Source of the DNA: Nitrospira sp.
GTDB lineage: Bacteria; Nitrospirota; Nitrospiria; Nitrospirales; UBA8639
NCBI GenBank assembly: GCA_024760505.1
Contig: CP058931.1
Coordinates: forward strand, 2,738,001-2,802,000
Direction: 5' to 3'
DNA: 64,000 nt
Part shown: one piece after another, positions 19,468-27,371 of the stretch
Numbering within the stretch: position 1 is the stretch's first letter
Layout: each line of letters opens with the position of its first letter
Translations under genes and position numbers: made by a program
Notes under the pieces: generated by a model
What the model was told of the DNA's origin: nothing
The model's database searches: none
Seen by the model: only the letters and a program-made list of their open reading frames with translations

Positions 19468-19599
19468 ATGAAGATCAACCATTATGTGTGGGGAGTATTT
19501 TTGATCGCGTTGTTGGCGATAACCGGGTGTAATACTATGGAGGGTGCCGGCGAGGATGTACAAAAAGCAGGTAAAACAATTGAAAAGGCAGCCGATTAA
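19468..19599 (+). CDS. Entericidin-like small lipoprotein
   Basis: This is a 43-residue peptide with a strong ribosome site (AAAGGAGGCG) eight bases before the ATG. It reads MKINHYVWGVFLIALLAITG then CNTMEGAGEDVQKAGKTIEKAAD. The TGC lipobox and the amphipathic tail with repeated A/GxxVxxAGxxIEKAA are those of the entericidin EcnA/EcnB family of small envelope lipoproteins linked to stationary-phase lysis. A perfect terminator follows. No partner antidote gene is adjacent. A second, longer relative is at 52263. Confidence 0.85.
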   Translation: MKINHYVWGVFLIALLAITGCNTMEGAGEDVQKAGKTIEKAAD

Positions 19600-19617
19600 A
19601 ATCGGTTCCTAAAATGA

Positions 19618-19665
19618 AAGGCGGAATTTCTTAATCCAACATTGGGAAATTCCGCCTTCTTCTCT
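19618..19665 (+). terminator. Rho-independent terminator
   Basis: AAGGCGGAATTTC (19618-19630) pairs perfectly over 13 bases with GAAATTCCGCCTT (19646-19658). A CTTCTCTC stretch follows. It ends the transcript of the entericidin-like gene. Confidence 0.85.
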
Positions 19666-20028
19666 CGGAGACTTCTTCCCCCTTCAAAGCCTACCACCCT
19701 GAGAAAATCCTGCTTTAGCACTTCCCTTGGATGCCTTTCGGCATCGCGCATTGACCATATGGAAACGAATGAGAATCGCCTCAGTATTTGGTGAAAAGAT
19801 CTGGATAAAAAAGAGCGAGGAGAAAACCAATTTATACGTTGGTGAAGTGGGGTTTATCTTGATATTAAGTAGTCATAAAGGGATCAAGAAGTGGGTAATC
19901 CACCCACATGATATTTAATAATGTTTAGGAAATCCCATCAAAGGAGGTGGATCAGAAAACGAAGAAAAAAGATTTTTGAGGCACTTTGAAAGATTTACAT
20001 AATTACACAACTTTTCAAGGAGAACAAA
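19666..20028. other. Intergenic region, nothing recognised
   Basis: About 360 bases lie before the first CsbD gene. A 63-codon plus-strand frame at 19727 has no ribosome site and an unnatural composition, and I do not call it. The part next to 20029 should contain the csbD promoter. Confidence 0.3.
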
Positions 20029-20238
20029 ATGAACAAGGAACAATTCAAAGGCAATTGGAACCAGTTTAAGGGCGAAGTGAAAAAAAAGTGGGGAAAGTTT
20101 ACTGACGATGAATTAACTCAAATCGAAGGAGATTACGATAAATTTAAGGGAAGGGCTCAAGAATTATATGGCGATCAAAAAGAAGAAGTAAATAAATGGA
20201 CAGAGGATTGGCAGGCGAAAAGCAAACCAGTCCGATAA
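20029..20238 (+). CDS. CsbD-family stress protein, cytosolic
   Basis: The 69-residue protein is a complete CsbD domain: NKEQFKGNWNQFKGEVKKKWGK, then DDELTQIEGDYDKFKGRAQELYG and DQKEEVNKWTEDW. CsbD-like proteins are small, highly charged and induced in general stress in many bacteria; their molecular role is not settled. CAAGGAG lies before the ATG. The gene is followed after 190 bases by a second CsbD gene whose product carries a signal peptide, so one copy appears to stay in the cytosol and the other to be exported. Confidence 0.93.
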   Translation: MNKEQFKGNWNQFKGEVKKKWGKFTDDELTQIEGDYDKFKGRAQELYGDQKEEVNKWTEDWQAKSKPVR

Positions 20239-20426
20239 CCCTATTCCCACTTATGGTGGAGGTCAGGATCCCCATCATCCCCAGGAGACAGGAGATGATA
20301 CTCTCCGCTCCTGGGCAAAGGGGCATGGTGAATGTCTTCAGTGGTTTACATGCCTCAAATATTCTTCCGTAACCATGTCCTGTTCCACCATGATTTACCA
20401 AGATACACCGACGAAGGAGTTAAATT

Positions 20427-20801
20427 ATGAGCATGACGCAACATATATTGAAAAATAAAATAGTCTCAACCGTGACAGCCGTTCTTCTCATGAGTGCTCC
20501 TGCTTGGGGGGGGAACGGAATGATATATCCTGTTCCCGCGGAAGAGGGAGTGCAGAAAGGGTATATCCACAAGGTGTATAATGAGGACCAATTTTATGGT
20601 AATTGGAAGCAGCTCAAAGGGGCGCTTAAGGAAAACTGGGGAGAGTTTACGGATGATGATCTGCTGGCAATTGAAGGGCGTACGGACCGTTTCGAAGGAA
20701 AACTTCAAGAGCGATATGGAGAGCGAAAAGAAGAAGTCAGGGCATGGGTGGATGAATGGTTGGAAAATCATCCTTATGATGCCCGCGATCAGAAGAATTA
20801 G
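20427..20801 (+). CDS. CsbD-family protein with signal peptide (exported paralogue)
   Basis: The 124-residue protein begins with a cleavable-type signal (NKIVSTVTAVLLMSAPAWGG) and a linker. It then has a full CsbD domain (DQFYGNWKQLKGALKENWGEF, DDDLLAIEGRTDRFEGKLQERYG, ERKEEVRAWVDEWL) closely similar to the gene at 20029. CsbD proteins are usually cytosolic, so export to the periplasm is notable. GAAGGAG precedes the ATG and a strong terminator follows the stop. It probably arose by duplication of the neighbour and gain of a leader. Confidence 0.88.
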   Translation: MSMTQHILKNKIVSTVTAVLLMSAPAWGGNGMIYPVPAEEGVQKGYIHKVYNEDQFYGNWKQLKGALKENWGEFTDDDLLAIEGRTDRFEGKLQERYGERKEEVRAWVDEWLENHPYDARDQKN

Positions 20802-20827
20802 TTATAGGAAGTCAGAAGACCAAATTG

Positions 20828-20871
20828 ATTCCGGCGCGAGAGGGGCTATCCCGTTGCGCCGGAATTTTTTA
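20828..20871 (+). terminator. Rho-independent terminator
   Basis: ATTCCGGCGC (20828-20837) pairs with GCGCCGGAAT (20856-20865), followed by a run of T residues. It ends the exported csbD transcript. Confidence 0.88.
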
Positions 20872-20983
20872 TCCCACCATCAAGAAGGCCACTGTTGCTA
20901 TTCATCTCAAGCAACTTTTTCCTCAATTCACGTATGCGGTCTATTCCTGCCTATTAACAGGTTTTGACTGTACCTCGATAAAT

Positions 20984-21403
20984 TTATGAGGTCCCCCGTA
21001 CCTTTCGAATAGCGATGGGGATTTCCTCTGCAGAATAACGGATTTCCGCTGTATCGCCGACTTCAATTCCTTCATCTACCAATGTCATGGAGGTAGTCTC
21101 TACACGGATTTTCTTATTTTCGGAGTCCTTGATCATATAACTTTTGTCATCAATGGACATGACTTCGCCTATGATTAATCTGGCATGATCAGAAGGTTGG
21201 TCGGTGGAGGAGGGGTTCGGAGTATTAGAATCCACGGGCGGAGAGGGAATTTCCTGCGAGTTCCCGGAAACCGTGGGTTCAACCGGTGGATTATTAACGG
21301 GTGCGGTTTCATCCTGACAGCCAACGATAGCCAAAAAAAGTAACGGCATGCACCCCCGAAAAATTATAGCCGACTGTTGTTGGTTCATGTGGTGTCGTCT
21401 CAT
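20984..21403 (-). CDS. Lipoprotein with an OB-like unit, unknown function
   Basis: The start at 21403 is chosen because GGGAGGAAC stands just upstream; the frame is open to 21439. The 139-residue product has a lipoprotein leader with lipobox AIVGCQ, then a Pro/Ser/Thr/Asn-rich linker of about 45 residues. A C-terminal unit follows (LIIGEVMSIDDKSYMIKDSE, IRVETTSMTLVDEGIEVGD, TAEIRYS). The last unit resembles the repeats of the secreted proteins at 14515, 52922 and 60193. It is probably tethered to a membrane with the small domain exposed. An AAAACCCTGG motif lies about 150 bases upstream. Confidence 0.72.
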   Translation of the reverse strand: MRRHHMNQQQSAIIFRGCMPLLFLAIVGCQDETAPVNNPPVEPTVSGNSQEIPSPPVDSNTPNPSSTDQPSDHARLIIGEVMSIDDKSYMIKDSENKKIRVETTSMTLVDEGIEVGDTAEIRYSAEEIPIAIRKVRGTS

Positions 21404-21555
21404 TTGTCGTTCCTCCCTTTCTTGTATTAAAACTCGCATGAATTGAGGAGACCCTTTCGGGTCAGTTTGTTAATTTAAATGTATTTCGAAGCGCTCAAAA
21501 ATTTGAAAAACTTGTGATTTGCCATAGTATGGTTAATAAGTCTGGACCTGCGAAA

Positions 21556-21571
21556 CTGTTGAAAACCCTGG
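21556..21571 (-). promoter_or_regulatory. Shared CCAGGGTTTT motif
   Basis: On the minus strand this is CCAGGGTTTTCAACAG, an exact copy of the ten-base core, about 155 bases before the lipoprotein start at 21403. Confidence 0.5.
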
Positions 21572-21703
21572 AAATGTTGTGATTTTCTTGGCGGGGTTGA
21601 AGGGGGAAACTTTAAAGCCGGGACTGTGTGCTGGCTTTGAAATCTTCCATACGACGGTAGGAGTGATAAAGGACACTCCTCTGTATTCTTTCGGTTTTTC
21701 AGC

Positions 21704-22882
21704 TCAGGAGAGGGATTTGTGTTTAACGTCAATCACGAGGGGCGTAAAGAATAACCCCGTCTGTGAAAAGTGAGCGGGGCACACTTTTGTATAATCTGAA
21801 AAAATCTTGTCTGATCCCTTCTTCAATTGGTTCCATTCTTGTGAAATCACTGTAATGGGAAGAGATATGTAACCTCGATTTTTCAAGAAGGTTTGGCCCT
21901 GTTGACTATAGAGGAACTTGAATAATTCAATTGCCGCCTCGTCAGGATGTGTCTGCGGGCTTAGGTTCAGATACCCGTACAGGTAATGTGTAAGAGGATA
22001 CGCCGGGTTCAACCTGGAACTTTTATCAATGGACAACAGTTCTGAATTTACTCGAAATGGGACTATTCCTACTTGCGGAGTAACCGAGCTGAACTTCGTA
22101 AATCCCAGTGCTCCTTTCTCTTCCCCCACGGCGAAAACGACCTGACCGGAACCGGAATGGCGATGAACACGATTATGAAAGTCCTTTCCATGAAGGGCCT
22201 CATTTTTGAAAAAGTCATACAAGCTGATTGATGCATCATAACCATGCAGAAATATTGGCCGAGAAGACCAGTCTCCTTCGAGCCCCAGATCATTCCAGGT
22301 CTGAATTGGTGAAGCTTCCCGTGAAGGTGTTTGAGAAAAAATGGAATCTAATTCCGTTAGAGTTATTCCCCGTTGTATAAGGGGATTTGAAGGATGAACG
22401 ATTAGGACGACCGGATCGGCGACAATCCTCAGTTGCGTAGGCTCGTATCCCCACTGGTCTACGAACCTCAGCCTTTCATGGTCGTCCATTCGTTCACTCA
22501 TGATGGCAATCGATGAGTGTTGAGAGATCTGCCACCATGGAGGCGTATGCGTCGTCTCCACACTTCGTACCTTCACGGTCAACAACTTTTGGAAGACCGA
22601 AAATTTTTTTACGATATCCTCAGCAAGAGAGAGTGTTTCACTTTCTCCGATGACATACATCATTCTCGGAGAGAGTAATGGAGTGGGTGTATAAAGAAGA
22701 CAGTTTTCTTCGTCAGGAATGTCTGTTCGGATTGGAAATGAATGTGACTGAGTGAACGGGCCCATTCTGAAATTGGCCACCATTTCGGAGAGAGCCTGGA
22801 ACTTTGACCCCGCTCCTGCCTGTTCCTGAAGCAGAAGTAACATTGTGCCCAGAAGGATAATGACGCTTGAAAATCGTTTCAT
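21704..22882 (-). CDS. PstS-like periplasmic substrate-binding protein
   Basis: The 392-residue protein (ATG at 22882; a TTG at 22894 is possible) has a signal peptide (SSVIILLGTMLLLLQEQAGAG). Its binding-protein fold has phosphate-binding-family patterns: ERLRFVDQWGYEPTQLRIVADPVVLIVHPSNPL, ITLTELDSIFSQ, SGSGQVVFAVGEEKGALGFTKF, and YPLTHYLYGYLNLSPQTHPDEAAIELFKFLYSQQGQ near the end. Family members bind phosphate or serve as secreted phosphate-responsive proteins. No pstCAB or phoU gene is adjacent, so it stands alone, perhaps as a scavenging or sensing protein. The ribosome site is weak. Confidence 0.72.
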   Translation of the reverse strand: MKRFSSVIILLGTMLLLLQEQAGAGSKFQALSEMVANFRMGPFTQSHSFPIRTDIPDEENCLLYTPTPLLSPRMMYVIGESETLSLAEDIVKKFSVFQKLLTVKVRSVETTHTPPWWQISQHSSIAIMSERMDDHERLRFVDQWGYEPTQLRIVADPVVLIVHPSNPLIQRGITLTELDSIFSQTPSREASPIQTWNDLGLEGDWSSRPIFLHGYDASISLYDFFKNEALHGKDFHNRVHRHSGSGQVVFAVGEEKGALGFTKFSSVTPQVGIVPFRVNSELLSIDKSSRLNPAYPLTHYLYGYLNLSPQTHPDEAAIELFKFLYSQQGQTFLKNRGYISLPITVISQEWNQLKKGSDKIFSDYTKVCPAHFSQTGLFFTPLVIDVKHKSLS

Positions 22883-22991
22883 GGAAATGTGCAAGAATAT
22901 AATAGGAATATCTGGTGAATCAGGACTGTTGGTTGACTTTCGAATGAGTTCTCCCTTAGTTCATTACTGGAACGATGTAGCAATCCATGTA

Positions 22992-23534
22992 TTAGTGCAC
23001 CTCATGCTCCACACGGTGAATTTTTGACGTAAGGAAACTTTGTAATTGGGCTTCGTCTTCGGTGGATAATGACGTCTGCAAAATCGTGCCCTCCACGCCT
23101 TGCCGTTTCAATTCGTTAATCACTTTATCCGGTGTCACTTTTTTTAGGAGAAGGAATAAAGCGGAATGTCCCGGTTGAATAGTGTTTCCTAATTCTTTGA
23201 TGAAATTATCGTCAATGCCAATGTCCGTTAACCATCCGGTAATACTTCCTGCTGTGGCGCCTGCCAGTCCTCCGGCGGCCCATCCGAGTATGGGATTAAA
23301 AAACAGCACGCCAATCAATAGACCCCATAAACCTCCATAGAGCACTCCCCCTACCATCCCGGAGGCCACCAAATTGTAGGTCTGATTGATGGTGACTTTT
23401 CCTTCCTGATTTTTCACGACAACGACTGCATCTTCCAAATCAAGAAGGTATTGTTTCTGCATGCTAAAAAGAAGTTTCCGTACTTCTTCCGCTTTTGTCT
23501 CATCGGCAAAAGCCACGACGATTAATTCGCTCAT
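22992..23534 (-). CDS. DUF1269 family membrane protein
   Basis: The 180-residue protein starts MSELIVVAFADETKAEEV and continues LEDAVVVVKNQEGKVTINQ, the conserved start of DUF1269. A Gly-rich hydrophobic centre follows (GMVGGVLYGGLWGLLIGVLFF and GAATAGSITG-like stretch), then IDDNFIKELGNTIQPGHSALFLLL. These proteins are predicted membrane-associated and frequent in stress and biofilm loci. AGAAGGAG precedes the ATG. Molecular role is unknown. Confidence 0.88.
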   Translation of the reverse strand: MSELIVVAFADETKAEEVRKLLFSMQKQYLLDLEDAVVVVKNQEGKVTINQTYNLVASGMVGGVLYGGLWGLLIGVLFFNPILGWAAGGLAGATAGSITGWLTDIGIDDNFIKELGNTIQPGHSALFLLLKKVTPDKVINELKRQGVEGTILQTSLSTEDEAQLQSFLTSKIHRVEHEVH

Positions 23535-23611
23535 GCTTTCTCCTTCTTTTCTGTTGAATTTGTTATTTGCTTGGCCTCACTCTTATCTGTGGTCGGAACT
23601 GCTTGTGACAT

Positions 23612-23656
23612 CCCCTGGTGGGACAAGGCTTCGCAGAGGCCTTGTCCCACCAGGGG
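23612..23656. terminator. Long perfect inverted repeat between two minus-strand genes
   Basis: An 18-base arm, CCCCTGGTGGGACAAGGC (23612-23629), is perfectly complementary to 23639-23656 with a nine-base loop. It lies in the gap between the BON protein gene (ends 23692) and the DUF1269 gene (starts 23534), so it probably terminates transcription of the BON gene. The arm is repeated in part just after (CTTGTCCC). It may instead be a member of a dispersed palindromic repeat. Confidence 0.55.
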
Positions 23657-23691
23657 GAACTTGTCCCTTTTCCAGAGTTAAGAATTACCTC

Positions 23692-24357
23692 TTATGATAG
23701 GTCCGGATCAACCCACAAGCGGCTTTTGACTCGCTTGGCGCCGGCTTCATACGCATTTTCTACCGCGTCCGCAATCTCACCTTTATTCTCAACCCCACCG
23801 TAAAGTGTGGCTACTCCGTTTTTTACCCCGACCGAGATATTGTCCGAATTGACAAATGGACTCCTCCAAAGCTCATCCTCAATCTCCTTTTTTAGTTCTC
23901 TGTCTTCCATGTCGGCCCATGGACGCTCGTCGGTCTCACGTTGAGAAAGGTTATTGCGAACCTTCCAGGCTCCCGAATCATATGCAATTTCCTGGGCATC
24001 GATCATGGCGCTCCGGTCTTCCACTGTGCCGGATAGGGTCACGACTCCATAATCGACGGATATACGTACATTGTCGTCATCAACAAAAGGGCTCATGGCA
24101 AGATTTAACTTAATACGTTGACGGAGCTCCGAATCCGTCAAAACGTAGTCATCGTAATCGTATCCGTAATCATAATCGTACCCGTAACGATCATCGAAAT
24201 ATGGATCATATTCAAAATAAGGATCGTACTCGTAATACGGGTTCACCTCGTAATCGTCATAGACGATTTGGCTTTGTGCGAGAGCTGGAGTTCCGGCTAC
24301 AACCATCAAAAATGCGACTGCTAGAGATGTTCGGTGAAAAACATGTAACAATTTCAT
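23692..24357 (-). CDS. Secreted two-BON-domain protein with a Tyr/Asp-rich tract
   Basis: The ATG at 24357 follows AAGGAGGAACC; the frame is open to 24384. The 221-residue protein has a signal peptide ending PALAQSQ and an unusual low-complexity tract of about 40 residues made almost only of Tyr, Asp, Glu, Phe and Gly (repeats such as YEYDPYF and YDYDYGYD). Two BON domains follow: LTDSELRQRIKLNLAMSPFV..., VTLSGTVEDRSAMIDAQ; and MEDRELKKEIEDELWRSPFV..., ATLYGGVENKGEIADAV. BON domains are expected to bind membranes. The upstream gene encodes an Arg/Tyr-rich protein. Confidence 0.85.
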   Translation of the reverse strand: MKLLHVFHRTSLAVAFLMVVAGTPALAQSQIVYDDYEVNPYYEYDPYFEYDPYFDDRYGYDYDYGYDYDDYVLTDSELRQRIKLNLAMSPFVDDDNVRISVDYGVVTLSGTVEDRSAMIDAQEIAYDSGAWKVRNNLSQRETDERPWADMEDRELKKEIEDELWRSPFVNSDNISVGVKNGVATLYGGVENKGEIADAVENAYEAGAKRVKSRLWVDPDLS

Positions 24358-24395
24358 CTTGTGGTTCCTCCTTGACGTAACCAAAGTGATATAGG

Positions 24396-25409
24396 TTAAC
24401 GATTGAATCCCCTGGACTGATTTCTTGTGGTCGATTCAAAATATTCATCCCGGCCGGGTCCATGGTCATATGGACTTTGTTTTCCGTGGTCCATAGGCTG
24501 TTCGCTGTAAAACCTCTCATTTCCACGGGCATGGAGACGTCGATCCTGTTCCATTGACCAAGGCATCTGATCTCTGTAGGAATCACGATTATGTCTTGAT
24601 GATTCGCTCCTTCTCCCACGATTCTCATAGGGGTAATCCGAATAATAAAAATCGTCAGAATAATATCGCTGAGTGCCTCCGCGTTCCATCCGCCGATTTT
24701 CACCCTGATTTCTTACATTGTAGTCCCTGTCCCGGAACGCACCTTTCGATGTGCGATCTCGGGAATGATCAAAATTCTCCATGTTTTGCCGGATATTCCG
24801 TTTTTGAACTTTGTCGTAGCTGCCTCTGCTTCCCTGCCAATGATCGCTGGTGTATCCATCCCACCGGTTGCCGGAAAAATTCGGTTCATCCGGATTAAAT
24901 AATCTTACGCCATCATCCTGTGACCGATTAAAAGACCTTTCCTTATTTCTTGGATTATTTCTATTTTGGAATTTCCAATTTTGATCGGCCTCAGAAAAAC
25001 CCTGTTTGGCATATTTCAAGATCATGGCCTGGATAGGTTGAATATCCGATTCCGTATACCACCCTCGTCCTGCACTTCGATCCAGCACGTTGACCGCTTT
25101 GCGAACGAGGTGACGTGCATACCCGGGCTCCCCATTCTCCAATCCCACAGCCGCTTCATTTAATAAATCCAAAATTGTTGATTGAGGGGATCCACCAGGG
25201 ATGTTCATGAAAATGTTACGAAATTGTGGTTTACGAAACTCACGGGCGACATCCTGAACCCATTTGGCGGACAATTCCTGTTGCGGGGCAGGTGCGATCC
25301 AGGGGGCTGCATGGACTTTTGATATCTCATGGTCACTGCCTCCCCACGGCATTCCCAACATAGATAGTACTCCGGCAACTAAAATTGGTCGTGCATAAAA
25401 CCGGTTCAT
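24396..25409 (-). CDS. Secreted protein with long Arg/Asp/Ser/Tyr-rich disordered region
   Basis: The start at 25409 has AAAGGAGGG upstream; the frame is open to 25541. The 337-residue product has a signal peptide and then a folded-looking helical part of about 100 residues (AKWVQDVAREFRKPQFRNIF, LLNEAAVGLENGEPGYARHLVRKAVNVLDRS). After that comes about 190 residues of low complexity rich in Arg, Asp, Ser, Asn, Gly and Tyr (RRMERGGTQRYYSDDFYYSDYP-like). I know no family for it. Immediately downstream (38 bases) is the acidic Tyr/Asp-rich BON protein, suggesting that the two act together. Tandem copies of the shared motif precede it. Confidence 0.6.
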   Translation of the reverse strand: MNRFYARPILVAGVLSMLGMPWGGSDHEISKVHAAPWIAPAPQQELSAKWVQDVAREFRKPQFRNIFMNIPGGSPQSTILDLLNEAAVGLENGEPGYARHLVRKAVNVLDRSAGRGWYTESDIQPIQAMILKYAKQGFSEADQNWKFQNRNNPRNKERSFNRSQDDGVRLFNPDEPNFSGNRWDGYTSDHWQGSRGSYDKVQKRNIRQNMENFDHSRDRTSKGAFRDRDYNVRNQGENRRMERGGTQRYYSDDFYYSDYPYENRGRRSESSRHNRDSYRDQMPWSMEQDRRLHARGNERFYSEQPMDHGKQSPYDHGPGRDEYFESTTRNQSRGFNR

Positions 25410-25511
25410 CACAAACCCTCCTTTCTTGAGATTTGATATGTAAATTGTGAATGCGATGAGGATTCTCACCGCTGTGTTTTGGTTGGAAAATAACTTTGAA
25501 TTTTCCGCTGG

Positions 25512-25531
25512 AAAACCCTCAAAAACCCTGG
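25512..25531 (-). promoter_or_regulatory. Tandem copies of the shared motif
   Basis: On the minus strand this reads CCAGGGTTTTTGAGGGTTTT, two GAGGG/CAGGG-TTTT units ten bases apart, one helical turn. It lies about 100 bases upstream of the gene starting at 25409. The spacing suggests two protein protomers on one face of the DNA. Confidence 0.55.
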
Positions 25532-25651
25532 AAATGGCCATAAAAATGAATCTGATCGTATCAAATTTGACAAATTATTGGGGGTCGCCGGGTAGTAGGT
25601 TTCTGCGTCTTGTTTAGGTTGGCGGTCAAGACCCTGGATGGAAGCAAAATT

Positions 25652-25669
25652 CTCCAGGGTTAATGCCAG
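25652..25669 (+). promoter_or_regulatory. Shared motif, weaker copy
   Basis: CTCCAGGGTTAATGCCAG keeps CCAGGGTT and the trailing CAG of the stronger sites, about 35 bases before the L,D-transpeptidase start. A mirrored ACCCTGGA stands at 25631. Confidence 0.35.
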
Positions 25670-25704
25670 TATGTGAGGTTCGAGTATTGCCTTAAAGTGG
25701 GGAA

Positions 25705-27348
25705 ATGAAAATTAGGAAAATTCATGTTTTTTTATGCATATGTTCTTATGTGTTCCTAGTATTTGGGGCGGTGGGAAGAGCCCAAGGTCAGGAACCAGGC
25801 ATCCCTCAGGTGCTCGAGAAGGTTATTGATGACACGCCGGAAGCCTACCGGAAGGAGCTAATTGAAATATATAATGATCGGCAATATGAGCCCTTGTGGG
25901 TTTCACCATCTGATCATCTTAATGCCGAGGGACAGGCCTTATATAAAATCTTAAGCGAAGCCGAACAGCTGGGTTTAAATCCCAAGGACTATGCGTATTC
26001 CGAACTTCACTGGTTACAACGTACCGATCAGTTATTTTCCGAAGCCCGCCCCTTATTCCGTACCAATGTCCTCGCCAGAATCGAAGTCGTTCTGACGAAC
26101 AACCTTGTAAAGCTTTTGGATCACGTCACATCGGGACGCTTATCGCCGGAACAAGTCAACGGAAAGTGGTATCTGGAAGATGAGATACAATCATTGACGC
26201 AGATAGTCACACAAGTCATTGACAACGGAATCGTTGTCACTCTGGAGGCATTAGCCGGTTGGCATGAAGGGTATGGGCCCTTACTGAAGGCGTTAGGACA
26301 ATATCTTCAGATCAAGGCCGATGGAGGGTGGCCGATCATACCAGGCGGTCCTCTCCTCGCGAAAGGTACAAGCAGTCCACGCGTGAAAGTATTACGCCGG
26401 CGGCTAGCGGCGACGGAAGATATGAACGACGGGCCGATAAGTTCGCTATTTGATCAGAAAGTGATGGAGGGGGTAGAAAAATTTCAATCACGGCATGGAC
26501 TATCCGTAGACGGGATAGTCGGGCCGAGAACCTTGGAAACCTTGAATACTCCGGTGGATTCCCGTATAGGACAGGTGCTGGTGAATTTGGAGCGGCTCCG
26601 TTGGATGCCGCGGACGTTGGGTCCGGATTATGTATTGGTGAACATCCCGGATTTTCAACTCAGGGCCTATCAAGATGGGAAACCACAAGTGGAGATGCCC
26701 GTCATTGTGGGGAAGCCAATGAGCCAGACTCCCATCTTCAGTGACATTCTGGAATACCTGGTACTTAATCCATACTGGAACGTGCCAAGAAGCATTGTAA
26801 TAGATGAAATATTCCCAAAATTCCAGAAAGATCCGGCTTATCTCGAGGAAATCAATTTTGAATTGGTGGACTGGGATGAACAGCCTATGGACATCTCTCA
26901 ACTAACCTTAGAAAACATTGAAGCCGGAACGATTCGTATTCGACAGAAACCCGGCCCGAATAATGCGCTAGGTCTGGTCAAGTTCATGTTTTCCAATGAT
27001 CATGCCATTTATCTTCACGATACCCCTGCCGATCATTTGTTCGATGCATCCGAACGCGATTTCAGTCATGGCTGTATCCGCGTTGAACGGCCGACGGATT
27101 TAGCTGCATATCTTTTAAACGGAAAGTGGTCCCGGGAGGAAATTCTGCATACCATTGAAAGTTCGGAACACCGTGCGATTCAACTTCCACAAGCGATCCC
27201 GGTTTATATTCTGTATCTGACGGCCTGGGTGGCTGAGGACGGGACCCTGCAATTCCGTGAAGATCTTTATGGTCATGACGAGCAATTATGGACAGCGTTG
27301 CAGCCAGTCCTATCTACAGCTGGTGGTGGTTCCAATCATTCTATCTAA
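25705..27348 (+). CDS. L,D-transpeptidase (YcbB/LdtD type)
   Basis: The 547-residue protein has a signal peptide. Next is a scaffold domain (ELIEIYNDRQYEPLWV...) typical of YcbB, and a peptidoglycan-binding domain (residues about 225-280, VEKFQSRHGLSVDGIVGPRTLETLN). A YkuD catalytic domain follows, with FMFSNDHAIYLHDTPADHLF and the active-site SHGCIRVERP containing the catalytic Cys. These enzymes make 3-3 cross-links in peptidoglycan or attach proteins to it, and confer beta-lactam tolerance. The next gene is a muramyl-peptidase-like M15 protein, forming a cell-wall remodelling pair. Confidence 0.92.
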   Translation: MKIRKIHVFLCICSYVFLVFGAVGRAQGQEPGIPQVLEKVIDDTPEAYRKELIEIYNDRQYEPLWVSPSDHLNAEGQALYKILSEAEQLGLNPKDYAYSELHWLQRTDQLFSEARPLFRTNVLARIEVVLTNNLVKLLDHVTSGRLSPEQVNGKWYLEDEIQSLTQIVTQVIDNGIVVTLEALAGWHEGYGPLLKALGQYLQIKADGGWPIIPGGPLLAKGTSSPRVKVLRRRLAATEDMNDGPISSLFDQKVMEGVEKFQSRHGLSVDGIVGPRTLETLNTPVDSRIGQVLVNLERLRWMPRTLGPDYVLVNIPDFQLRAYQDGKPQVEMPVIVGKPMSQTPIFSDILEYLVLNPYWNVPRSIVIDEIFPKFQKDPAYLEEINFELVDWDEQPMDISQLTLENIEAGTIRIRQKPGPNNALGLVKFMFSNDHAIYLHDTPADHLFDASERDFSHGCIRVERPTDLAAYLLNGKWSREEILHTIESSEHRAIQLPQAIPVYILYLTAWVAEDGTLQFREDLYGHDEQLWTALQPVLSTAGGGSNHSI

Positions 27349-27371
27349 ACCGAATCCTACAGAGTCATTTC

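Noticed and set aside
24118..24260. A short-period repeat that might be taken for a CRISPR or microsatellite
   Set aside because: It is the coding sequence of the Tyr/Asp-rich tract; there are no spacers or regular repeats of CRISPR length.
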